Part shown: positions 6,872 to 12,527 of the stretch, in pieces | How positions within the stretch are numbered: the first letter of the stretch is position 1 | Layout of the letters: every line of letters starts with the position of its first letter | IMG/VR virus record: IMGVR_UViG_3300037293_000032 | Coordinates: 1 to 22,453 of that record | Length of the DNA stretch: 22,453 nt | Strand: one strand, 5' to 3' | Origin: a virus | Notes under the pieces: model-generated | The model's input: the letters and a program-made list of their open reading frames with translations, nothing else | Database searches by the model: none | What the model was told of the DNA's origin: nothing | Made by a program: the position numbers and the translations under genes

Positions 6872-7029
6872 TCGTCTATTTTTATTGCTAGTTTTAAATA
6901 ATTTCTTGTTCCTATTTCTGGCACTCTTAACTGATAATTAATATTGATATCAGTTAAGTTGTGGTCTTGTTCTGTGTGGTACTCAATTTGAAGTCTTAAT
7001 TTTTCCCACGCTTCTTTACTCAATTTCAT
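6868..7029 (-). CDS. Small hypothetical protein (53-62 aa)
   Basis: A minus frame that overlaps the preceding gene's end. An upstream ATG at 7056 would give 62 residues, but the ATG at 7029 (MKLSKEAWEKLRLQIEYH) gives a tidier 14-base overlap and a more natural protein start. No recognised domain. Confidence 0.55.
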   Translation of the reverse strand: MKLSKEAWEKLRLQIEYHTEQDHNLTDININYQLRVPEIGTRNYLKLAIKIDE

Positions 7030-7219
7030 CAAATAAATCATAAGGAGATTGTACACCTGTAAAGAAATATAAATCTTTCCAAATTCCGTATCTCATACTA
7101 GATACTAATGTAATTTCTTCTAACTCTAAGCAGATAAGACCAATTAAAATTGGATAACTTGCATTATGCAATTCTAGTTTGTCTTTATACTCTTTTTTCA
7201 ATCTGTCAATTAATTTCAT
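7016..7219 (-). CDS. Small hypothetical protein (67 aa), first gene of the early operon
   Basis: 67 residues beginning MKLIDRLKKEYKDKLELH, then a hydrophobic stretch (PILIGLICLELEEITLV). No family recognised. It is the first gene after the cassette region and has a TAnnTTTG element 25 bases before its start, so it probably leads the transcription unit containing the SSB-like, ATPase and sigma-like genes. Confidence 0.6.
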   Translation of the reverse strand: MKLIDRLKKEYKDKLELHNASYPILIGLICLELEEITLVSSMRYGIWKDLYFFTGVQSPYDLFDEIE

Positions 7220-7243
7220 TTTGTCTTGTTTTTAATTATTTAT

Positions 7244-7251
7244 CAAAAATA
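7244..7251 (-). promoter_or_regulatory. -10 element TATTTTTG of the early operon
   Basis: The minus strand reads TATTTTTG. The flanking sequence shares tatcaaaaata and the 16-mer AATAAAATGTTAATAA (7255-7270) with the region of the promoter at 3491-3498. No TTG is placed well, but the shared block suggests a common regulator or promoter type. Confidence 0.5.
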
Positions 7252-7320
7252 ATAAATAAAATGTTAATAAAAAAATATATTTTAATTTATTTACTGTCCC
7301 ATATTTAGTATTTATTTAGG

Positions 7321-7370
7321 ACGTTCATTTCTTTCAAGTCGCACATAATCATATACAACACGTTGGTAAC
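7321..7370 (-). repeat. Cassette site A, half-site at the downstream end of the array
   Basis: On the coding strand GTTACCAACGTGTTGTATATG follows the last cassette gene after a 2-base gap. It has the YAACG box and the GTATAT start of a stem, but I cannot find the matching right arm and GTT box, so the site seems to run into phage sequence. Confidence 0.5.
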
Positions 7371-7372
7371 AA

Positions 7373-7576
7373 TTAAAAATTTGTTTTCACAATTTTAGTG
7401 TACTTGCTTTTTAAGTTCCATTCTAAATGCTTTTCAGCTTCCTCTAAAGTATCAAAGTAGCCAACTATATCGTTTTGAAAGTAATCGCTTAGCCAAAAGC
7501 CAAAAATAGTTTTTCCTTGTAATTCAAATACAGGAGAGCAACTATTAACGTGTTCTAAAATTCTAAATTTCTTCAT
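7373..7576 (-). CDS. Small hypothetical cassette protein (67 aa)
   Basis: 67 residues with VGYFDTLEEAEKHLEWNLK near the end, a pattern seen in small alpha/beta proteins, but no family I can name. It lies after the SPFH gene with a 61-base spacer that lacks a clear cassette hairpin, so these two genes may form one two-gene cassette or be separated by a worn-out site. Its stop is 2 bases from the AAC box of site A. Confidence 0.6.
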   Translation of the reverse strand: MKKFRILEHVNSCSPVFELQGKTIFGFWLSDYFQNDIVGYFDTLEEAEKHLEWNLKSKYTKIVKTNF

Positions 7577-7637
7577 TTTTATTTAATTGTTTCAGTCCTT
7601 TTACAAATAAGTTAGGGTAAATACTACATTCTGCACA

Positions 7638-8186
7638 TTAATAAATCTGTGTATCTAATTCGCTATTTATTTGCGAGTAAAGTTTATCTGTAATTATCCT
7701 ATATGTTTTTGCGTTTGAAAATGTTATTAATTTAAAATCTTCAAACAACATTCCTTTACCTTCTATTTTTTGTAAATGAAGTAAAACTCTTTTCTCAAAA
7801 ACATCTAAATCAAAATCAGCGTAATCAGTAGTTAAAAAATATCTGTTAATTTCATTTTTAATAAATCCATCAAGAATACTTAAAGGCTCTGCATATCCAT
7901 TATAATAATCTTTTATGTTGTCTATTTTAAAAAAAGCAGTAGCAGATGCAGTTATCTGTTTATCGTCTTTTGTTGTAAAATTAACTTGGCTAATTATTAC
8001 ATCTTGTATCCTTTTGGGCTTGCAAAAAACAGCATCTAAAAAAGGTATCTTAAAATAAATTCCATATTTTAATTCTCTTTTTATTTTACCATTTCTTAAC
8101 TGCAACCCATTTTCCCATTCTTTCACTATAAACCAAAATTTTAATTGGTTTGTTAAGTATGTAAAAAACTCTTTTAATCCATCCAT
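7638..8186 (-). CDS. SPFH/Band 7-like protein
   Basis: 182 residues. From about residue 18 the pattern VKEWENGLQLRNGKIKREL, YGIYFKIPFLDAV, then DVIISQVNFTTKDDKQITA and TAFFKID follows the SPFH/Band 7 (prohibitin/HflK/stomatin) core, with its E-x-G-hydrophobic-R-G-K start, IPF-x-D turn and strand carrying T-x-D. It lacks the usual N-terminal transmembrane helix and long C-terminal coiled coil. The role is unknown: SPFH proteins scaffold membrane complexes and regulate proteases, and a short version in a cassette could act on the host membrane. The leader contains TTAAAAACTAAATT, shared with other cassette genes. Confidence 0.7.
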   Translation of the reverse strand: MDGLKEFFTYLTNQLKFWFIVKEWENGLQLRNGKIKRELKYGIYFKIPFLDAVFCKPKRIQDVIISQVNFTTKDDKQITASATAFFKIDNIKDYYNGYAEPLSILDGFIKNEINRYFLTTDYADFDLDVFEKRVLLHLQKIEGKGMLFEDFKLITFSNAKTYRIITDKLYSQINSELDTQIY

Positions 8187-8218
8187 TTTAATATAATTTA
8201 GTTTTTAATTCACCGTAC

Positions 8219-8283
8219 TTGCCATAGCACCGTATATAATTAATAGCAAAAAAGCCACTAACCATATACAAAACGTTATGCGT
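8219..8283 (-). repeat. Cassette site C (attC-like hairpin)
   Basis: On the coding strand the order is CGCATAACG, a 16-pair stem (8269-8254 with 8247-8232), a TTTTTT loop, then GGTGCTATGG. All 16 pairs form if four G-T wobbles are allowed; on the other strand these four become A-C mismatches. The right box is GCT instead of GTT, so this end looks diverged. Confidence 0.7.
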
Positions 8284-8564
8284 CAGGCTAAAGAACGACC
8301 TAGCAATACTTCAAGCTCAGAATGAATAATCCATTTTTGAGCAATTAACGCTTCTAATCCAAGTTCATCAGAAGTCATATTCATAAAAAAACCTTCATTA
8401 TTAGTTCCTTTGCAATAGACTGTTAATTTCACTTTTTCAGGCATTTTGTTTTCCCAACGCAACTCATTAGCATTTTTATCTTTTGGATAAATATCTATGA
8501 ACTTGTCTAAATTGTCGTAGCATAATTGAATCACTTTGTTTTCTTCGATTTCTTCTTTTGTCAT
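8283..8564 (-). CDS. Hypothetical cassette protein (93 aa)
   Basis: 93 acidic residues with no family I recognise. A helical N-terminus with IQLCYDNLDKFIDIYPKD is followed by a strand-rich part (KVKLTVYCKGTNNEGFFMN) and a terminal helix. It is bounded by GTTATGCGT (8275-8283) and ACGCATAAC (8592-8600), an exact 9-base inverted repeat whose first base falls in the stop codon. It is thus a complete single-gene cassette. Confidence 0.65.
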   Translation of the reverse strand: MTKEEIEENKVIQLCYDNLDKFIDIYPKDKNANELRWENKMPEKVKLTVYCKGTNNEGFFMNMTSDELGLEALIAQKWIIHSELEVLLGRSLA

Positions 8565-8591
8565 TATTATTTACTTTTGTGAGAAGCCCAA

Positions 8592-8723
8592 ACGCATAAC
8601 ACTGTATATAAAACAGCTTTAGTTCCGTGCTTAATCGGTGGTTGTTGTTTATTTATTAAGTTGTTCCCATTTTGGAAATATCCGCTATTTTACAAGACGT
8701 TTTATATACTGAACGTTGGCAAA
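8592..8723 (-). repeat. Cassette site D (attC-like hairpin, large loop)
   Basis: On the coding strand GCCAACGTT is followed by CAGTATATAAAAC (8711-8699), which pairs at 12 of 13 positions with GTTTTATATACAG (8614-8602). About 84 bases lie between the arms, with a smaller nested hairpin. The site ends in GTGTTATGCG, whose GTT box belongs to the next cassette. Confidence 0.7.
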
Positions 8724-8728
8724 AAGCA

Positions 8729-9067
8729 CTAACCCGCAAATTCTAACTCTGAACCAGTTAATTCGAAATATAAATTTTGGAGTTGATGAACGTGTTTAAT
8801 ATCAATTTTAAAATTATGAGACTCATTACTTAAATAAATTACATATCCGTTAATCTCTTGTCTTATGCAAAAAATATCTAGTCTTAAACCGTGATTTTTC
8901 CATTCAAAACCGAATTTAATTAACCACTCTTCTGTTAATTGGATTGGTTTTATTTGTTCAGGAATCTCGGTATTAGACCATATTTTTAAATCTAAACCCG
9001 AAACTTTTTCAGTTTCATTTTTAAAGTTGGTTAATAAATTTCCTATTCTTAAATCTTGTGTTTTCAT
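8729..9067 (-). CDS. Cassette protein of the VHQLQNLYFELTGSEL family (112 aa)
   Basis: 112 residues. The start MKTQDLRIGNLL, the middle IQLTEEWLIKFGFEW and the end HVHQLQNLYFELTGSEL are hallmarks of a small protein widespread in Bacteroidota phages and mobile elements; no function is established that I know of. It is flanked by GTTGGCAAA (8715-8723) and TTTGCCAAC (9109-9117), an exact 9-base inverted repeat. The leader shares the 11-mer TTAAAAACTAA with other cassette genes. Confidence 0.78.
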   Translation of the reverse strand: MKTQDLRIGNLLTNFKNETEKVSGLDLKIWSNTEIPEQIKPIQLTEEWLIKFGFEWKNHGLRLDIFCIRQEINGYVIYLSNESHNFKIDIKHVHQLQNLYFELTGSELEFAG

Positions 9068-9108
9068 TTCGTTATTAGTTTTTAAAATTCGTAATTATAA
9101 TCGTGCCA

Positions 9109-9241
9109 TTTGCCAACACCGTACAAAAATACGCTATTCACTACTTGTTACTGTAAAGTACAGTCCTATTAAAAATATAATTATACCATATATTATTTCT
9201 TCCATTATAATCGCTTTAAATTTGTTATACAATACGTTGTA
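9109..9241 (-). repeat. Cassette site E (diverged, with an ORF in its loop)
   Basis: On the coding strand TACAACGTATTGTATAAC opens the site and TTTTTGTACGGTGTTGGC closes it. The arms pair only partly (GTA and CAAA blocks), unlike sites C, F and G. The long interior holds a 23-codon membrane-peptide frame. Confidence 0.55.
9134..9205 (-). CDS. Possible 23-aa membrane peptide inside cassette site E
   Basis: ATG at 9205, TAG at 9134. It begins MEEIIYGIIIFLIGLYF: two acidic residues, then a single hydrophobic helix long enough to span a membrane, then a short polar tail. The frame is too short to prove by itself. The clean topology and its place between the two arms of the site argue that it may be real. 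It could equally be chance in AT-rich DNA. Confidence 0.35.
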   Translation of the reverse strand: MEEIIYGIIIFLIGLYFTVTSSE

Positions 9242-9274
9242 TTCAAGTGCTTAAATTAGTGATAAATTGAAAGT

Positions 9275-9625
9275 TCATTGTTTAAAGTCTTTTTCTTTTA
9301 TTTTTTCCCCTTCATAAAATCCGTTTAAGAATCCATAAAGTAAAGTGTAAATGTAGGATTTTGAAACTCTATCGTTTAATGACCATTCGTTGTCTTGGCA
9401 AAAATTAATTATTTGACATTCAATTCCACCAAGATTAAAAAGTAAAGTGTATCTTATTTTTTCAATTGGCTTTTTAAAAAAACCTTGTTTTATAGTGTAT
9501 TTTTTCTCTTGAAGGTAATACCTATCGTCTTTTTTTCTAACGTCTTGTAATAATTTATTAAGCTCAATATCTTTTACTTGTTTTGCTTCTTCAAGTTCAT
9601 TTTCATTGTAATAAGAACATATCAT
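9275..9625 (-). CDS. Hypothetical cassette protein (116 aa)
   Basis: 116 residues with a charged helical N-terminus (NENELEEAKQVKDIELNKLL), a basic middle, and a mixed C-terminal part with KSYIYTLLYGFLNGFYEG. No family recognised. It is bounded by GTTGTA (9236-9241) and TACAAC (9717-9722). Its leader, about 97 bases from the GTT box, is longer than in the other cassettes. Confidence 0.62.
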   Translation of the reverse strand: MICSYYNENELEEAKQVKDIELNKLLQDVRKKDDRYYLQEKKYTIKQGFFKKPIEKIRYTLLFNLGGIECQIINFCQDNEWSLNDRVSKSYIYTLLYGFLNGFYEGEKIKEKDFKQ

Positions 9626-9715
9626 AATATTTATATTTTTTGCCCTCGCTTAAAAAATAAAAGAAAAAGGGTAGGTTAATAATTCAAATTTTTGTCCTTT
9701 AAAGTCGCACCAGAC

Positions 9716-9775
9716 TTACAACGCGGTATAAAAGACATTGAAAAAAACGTCTCTTATACCCATCCGTTGTGCGTA
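9716..9775 (-). repeat. Cassette site F (attC-like hairpin)
   Basis: On the coding strand: ACGCACAACGGATG, then GGTATAAGAGACG pairing with TGTCTTTTATACC (13 of 13 pairs, two of them G-T) around a T-rich loop, then GCGTTGTAA. The stem is not followed by a T run, so it is not an ordinary terminator. Confidence 0.75.
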
Positions 9776-9779
9776 ATAC

Positions 9780-10421
9780 CTAAGCATCCGTTTTCATAAG
9801 GAAGTTATGCCATTGGTTTGCCATAGCCTGTGCAATTCCTGGAAATGTTTTACTTCTTAGTTTTGCTCTTTCATCCTTTGGTAGTTTACACGCATCAGCA
9901 TACCAAGCAGGCATAGTTTTACCACTCTTAAATTCTTTTCGCTTTGGTGGTTCAACCTCATTCGTAGGATTCAATGTCGGAAGTCCTTTAATCCAAAGGC
10001 AGGTTTTCTTTTCAAATGGGTCGCCAAATTGATAAGGGGTTATTATTTGGTCAGGTTTCCGCCATTCGCTACTCATTACGCCAACAGGGTTTTCAATTAC
10101 AATATGGTCGCAGTTAGCATTTGCAAACATCATAAAGAATTTAATCGCTTCTTTACGGTCTGCGTGTCGCTTCACGGCTTTTTCACCATATCTTTCAATA
10201 TTAAACCATCTATTGCCTGTCACAGTTAAGTAGGTACACGGTGGAAAGCTAATAATCAAATCCCAATTTTCTTTTAATAGTTCGGTTACATCTTTTTGCA
10301 AGTGCCATTCAGGATGTCCACCGCTACAAGGCAATATATCACAAGAAAAAGCCTCGTGTCCTAACTTTCTAAATTCTTTCGTTACTGCTTGGCTTTCCTC
10401 ACAGGCTATTAATATTTTCAT
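9780..10421 (-). CDS. DNA cytosine methyltransferase-like protein
   Basis: 213 residues. ILIACEESQAVTKEFRKLGH is a SAM-binding start like C5-methylase motif I with the E-x-S variant. SFPPCTYLT (58-66) carries the PPC motif IV with the catalytic Cys62, and ENPVG (110-114) and QFGDPFEKKTCLW (131-143) follow as in motifs VI and VIII. The protein is far shorter than typical Dcm/HhaI enzymes and has no evident target-recognition domain, so activity is uncertain. The family is common in phages. It is bounded by GTTGTGCGTA (9766-9775) and TACGCACAAC (10456-10465), an exact 10-base inverted repeat, and its stop codon adjoins the left repeat. Confidence 0.72.
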   Translation of the reverse strand: MKILIACEESQAVTKEFRKLGHEAFSCDILPCSGGHPEWHLQKDVTELLKENWDLIISFPPCTYLTVTGNRWFNIERYGEKAVKRHADRKEAIKFFMMFANANCDHIVIENPVGVMSSEWRKPDQIITPYQFGDPFEKKTCLWIKGLPTLNPTNEVEPPKRKEFKSGKTMPAWYADACKLPKDERAKLRSKTFPGIAQAMANQWHNFLMKTDA

Positions 10422-10455
10422 TCTATTTAAATTTAGTTTTTAATAATCCGGTACA

Positions 10456-10521
10456 TACGCACAACAACGTATATACCCCATTTTCGTACCTCAAACGGTG
10501 CATATACAATTCGTTACCTGC
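10456..10521 (-). repeat. Cassette site G (attC-like hairpin)
   Basis: On the coding strand: GCAGGTAACGAATT, GTATATGCACCGTTT pairing with AAATGGGGTATATAC (14 of 15, two G-T, one mismatch), then GTTGTTGTGCGTA. The extra unpaired A in the stem recalls the extrahelical bases of attC sites, but this is only a likeness. Confidence 0.75.
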
Positions 10522-10525
10522 TATT

Positions 10526-11446
10526 TTAAAAGACGTTCGGTAATCTATCACGAACTTTTGCGAAAACAAAGTGTTGAAGCGTTTTAAAATTAATTGTTGG
10601 ATTACGATTTTCTTTAACAAAATTCCAACTTTCTTCTTTTACAATTTCGTAGTAAATTACGTTTAACAATCTAGGTGTCATTTTAGAAGTCCATCCATCA
10701 GAGCTTTCAATTTTTGCATATTCTTTTTCACAAAAAGCAATAGTTACATATTTTTCAGCAATTTCTTCCTCTACCATTTTTTTTCCTTCAATCGTAGATT
10801 TACCCATTACTTTAGCGTGTTTTTCTTTAAACTCACTTGTTACGATTTTAGCCCAAGTTTTACGACCGTATTTGTTTTTAAATTCATAGTTTTTTAAAAC
10901 AACTCCCTCTCCATAACCTTTTCCATCTTCAATTAAAAAATCGTTTTTCATTAATTGATTGACTAATTGTTCGTAGTTTGAATTTCTAATTATTGCAATT
11001 GGTGGAATAAAGTCGATTTCGTGTTTTTCTAAAATTGGTTTATAATTATCGTATTTCAAATAATTAAATTTTTCGTCATTTTCGTGTTGTATTTCGATTT
11101 CACTTCTGTCCTCTACAACTTCAAAAACATAAAACTTTCTCCAAGCATCGACACGATAAGTTTTTAGAGAATGAGGTACTAACCATTCTCCAAATAATCT
11201 ATGCGTTGGATTTTCTTTAAGGTAATTTAATAGGCTTGATTGTTTTAAAACCCATTCTAAAAATCCAGCGTTATCTTTATCTATTGATAAATGCCTTGTT
11301 CTACTTCCTGCTTGTATTTCTCCATTATGAAGCCATACACTTGCATTTGTGCCGTCAATTTTTGGGAATACATATAATTCTCCTAATTCTATATTTTGAA
11401 CCTCCGTAGTTCCAAATCTTTCTAAATGTTGATACTTTTTGAACAT
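10526..11446 (-). CDS. RNA ligase, nucleotidyltransferase superfamily
   Basis: 306 residues with the five nucleotidyltransferase motifs in order: KIDGTN (29-34, Lys29 is the AMP-accepting lysine), FGEW (85-88, motif III), FYVFEV (105-110, motif IIIa), EGVVLK (180-185, motif IV) and WAKIV (198-202, motif V). This fits ATP-dependent RNA ligases of the Rnl2/DRB0094 type, which repair or circularise RNA; a substrate cannot be deduced. As cassette cargo it could counter tRNA-cleaving host defences, as T4 ligase does, but that is inference. The cassette ends, GTTACCTGCTATTTT (10513-10527) and AAAACAGCAGGTAAC (11473-11487), match at 14 of 15 bases, and the stop codon overlaps the left one. Confidence 0.85.
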   Translation of the reverse strand: MFKKYQHLERFGTTEVQNIELGELYVFPKIDGTNASVWLHNGEIQAGSRTRHLSIDKDNAGFLEWVLKQSSLLNYLKENPTHRLFGEWLVPHSLKTYRVDAWRKFYVFEVVEDRSEIEIQHENDEKFNYLKYDNYKPILEKHEIDFIPPIAIIRNSNYEQLVNQLMKNDFLIEDGKGYGEGVVLKNYEFKNKYGRKTWAKIVTSEFKEKHAKVMGKSTIEGKKMVEEEIAEKYVTIAFCEKEYAKIESSDGWTSKMTPRLLNVIYYEIVKEESWNFVKENRNPTINFKTLQHFVFAKVRDRLPNVF

Positions 11447-11480
11447 CTTTATAATTTTAATTTAGTTAATAAAAAACAGC

Positions 11481-11545
11481 AGGTAACAATGGTTATAGTG
11501 CATATTTGCGAAAAGCAAATCCGACACCATACCTATCCGTTATTC
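11481..11545 (-). repeat. Cassette site H, upstream end of the array
   Basis: On the coding strand: GAATAACGGATA, a stem GGTATGGTG with CACTATAACC plus an upper TTTGC/GCAAA helix around TTTTC, then ATTGTTACC. The last codons and stop of the 94-codon gene run into its YAACG box. Confidence 0.65.
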
Positions 11546-11817
11546 AAATAATCACAGTACATTTTTGATTGTTCTTCGCTATGTATAAAAAAAACTACTT
11601 CTATACCTTTGCTGTCTAGTACCGCTTTACCTTGTTTTCTGCCAACTCTAAAAGGTGGTGTATATTTAATAGCATCATAACGTTTGCTAACACCGTTTAA
11701 AATTAATTGTTTCTTATAATCGTCTAATAATCTTATTACATCGGACATAGGTATATATAAACCATCATCTTCGTGTAATCCTTTTATTTGTATTTTACTT
11801 TTATATATGTATGGCAT
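11533..11817 (-). CDS. Hypothetical protein at the array border (94 aa)
   Basis: 94 residues beginning MPYIYKSKIQIKG with DGLYIPMSDVIRLLDDYKKQL and a basic middle. No family recognised. Its 3' end, including the TAG stop, lies inside the YAACG box of site H. Upstream of its start I find no convincing partner for that box, only the AT-rich ATTATTTG, so it may be a phage gene at the edge of the array rather than a cassette. Confidence 0.62.
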   Translation of the reverse strand: MPYIYKSKIQIKGLHEDDGLYIPMSDVIRLLDDYKKQLILNGVSKRYDAIKYTPPFRVGRKQGKAVLDSKGIEVVFFIHSEEQSKMYCDYLNNG

Positions 11818-11840
11818 TATAAATCTAATTATTTGTTTAA

Positions 11841-12320
11841 TTATTGATTTAAAAGTTTAACTCTTCTTTTTGATTTTTTCTTTATGTCTTCAATAAATAA
11901 GTATTGATCTACACTTAATTTTGAAAATAGAAACATTGATTTTATTATATTTTTTTCTTTTTCTGTAAACGGGTTAATCTCCATAAATTTAACTAAACTT
12001 TTTTGCTTTGCGTTTGTCATATTTAAGTTAATTAATTTATTTCCAACTAGAGCTAATTGATTTTCTCTACTGTTTTTTTGTGGTGTGTTTTTAAACTCAA
12101 TATTTTTTTGTTTAATATTTTCTTTTTTTAAATCACCAAATTCTGTTTTTGATTCTGTAAATTTATTGTTTTTAATAAAAGAATATTTAAGATAATTACA
12201 ATTATTATTCAACTGTAAATTTTTATACTTATTAAAAAATTCAATGTCTTTAAATTCTTTGAAAAATTCTTTTCTCCTTGAAGAAGTTACTAATGTAACC
12301 TTTACTTTAATTCGTTTCAT
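11841..12320 (-). CDS. Lysine-rich hypothetical protein (159 aa)
   Basis: 159 residues, very rich in Lys and Asn, with little sign of globular strands and a helical C-terminal half (TNAKQKSLVKFMEINPFTEKE). No family recognised. It is the first minus-strand gene left of the AT-rich divergent region and may be a DNA-binding early regulator, but only its charge suggests this. Confidence 0.55.
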   Translation of the reverse strand: MKRIKVKVTLVTSSRRKEFFKEFKDIEFFNKYKNLQLNNNCNYLKYSFIKNNKFTESKTEFGDLKKENIKQKNIEFKNTPQKNSRENQLALVGNKLINLNMTNAKQKSLVKFMEINPFTEKEKNIIKSMFLFSKLSVDQYLFIEDIKKKSKRRVKLLNQ

Positions 12321-12452
12321 TTGTTTTGTTATAAATTAATAAAAAATATATATAAAAATAAATTTAAAAAACTATATATAAATATAAAAAAAGATATATA
12401 TAAAATTATAAAAAATACATATAAAAAACATATATAAAAAATAAATATGGCT

Positions 12453-12460
12453 CAAAGGTA
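12453..12460 (-). promoter_or_regulatory. -10-like TACCTTTG for leftward transcription
   Basis: The minus strand reads TACCTTTG, a TAnnTTTG match, with a TTG 24 bases upstream. The leader to the gene at 12320 would be long (about 130 bases). Confidence 0.35.
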
Positions 12461-12503
12461 AATAAAAAAAACTAGAAAAAAATACAATTTATAAAAATAA
12501 TTA

Positions 12504-12511
12504 TATATTTG
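12504..12511 (+). promoter_or_regulatory. -10 element TATATTTG of the NinG-like gene
   Basis: TATATTTG on the plus strand, 16 bases before the ATG at 12528. It fits TAnnTTTG and implies a very short leader. No clear upstream TTG. Confidence 0.45.
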
Positions 12512-12527
12512 TTAAAAATAATTATAA

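Larger units (their letters stand above)
7321..11545 (-). mobile_element. Integron-like gene cassette array inside the phage genome
   Basis: Seven genes of 67-306 codons, all on the minus strand, are separated by spacers of one design. On the coding strand each spacer begins nYAACG, forms a stem around GTATA...TATAC, and ends in GTTnnn, after which the next gene starts within about 40-100 bases. The GTTnnn before a gene is complementary to the nnnAAC just after the same gene and not to those of its neighbours: 15 bases (one mismatch) around the RNA ligase gene, 10 around the methylase-like gene, 9 around each of the 112- and 93-codon genes, 6 around the 116-codon gene. That is how integron cassettes (attC R'' and R' boxes) are built. 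No integrase or attI is visible. Genes before and after belong to the phage. Confidence 0.72.
12321..12527. other. Very AT-rich divergent intergenic region
   Basis: About 200 bases almost wholly A and T, with irregular reiterations of TATATAAAA and AAAAAATA. It separates the minus-strand 159-codon gene from the plus-strand NinG-like gene. It may hold both promoters. An origin or DNA-unwinding element is possible, but I see no DnaA-box-like or regularly spaced repeats to prove it. Confidence 0.6.

Noticed and set aside
10423-10620. Minus-strand 65-codon frame overlapping the RNA ligase gene end
   Set aside because: It is out of frame with the ligase, and its rest covers cassette site G, whose hairpin explains the sequence better.
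7321-11545. Cassette spacers read as ordinary rho-independent terminators
   Set aside because: The stems at C, F and G are not followed by a T run, and the outer boxes match across each gene rather than within the spacer.
7321-11545. CRISPR array or tandem repeat
   Set aside because: Repeat units differ in sequence, lie 250 to 1000 bases apart, and enclose genes rather than short spacers.
11818-11840. Right end of a cassette carrying the 94-codon gene
   Set aside because: The only likeness to the left box is AT-rich ATTATTTG; without the AAC box and stem it is not convincing.
12321-12527. Replication origin
   Set aside because: AT-richness alone is weak evidence in such an AT-rich genome; no iterons or DnaA boxes are seen.
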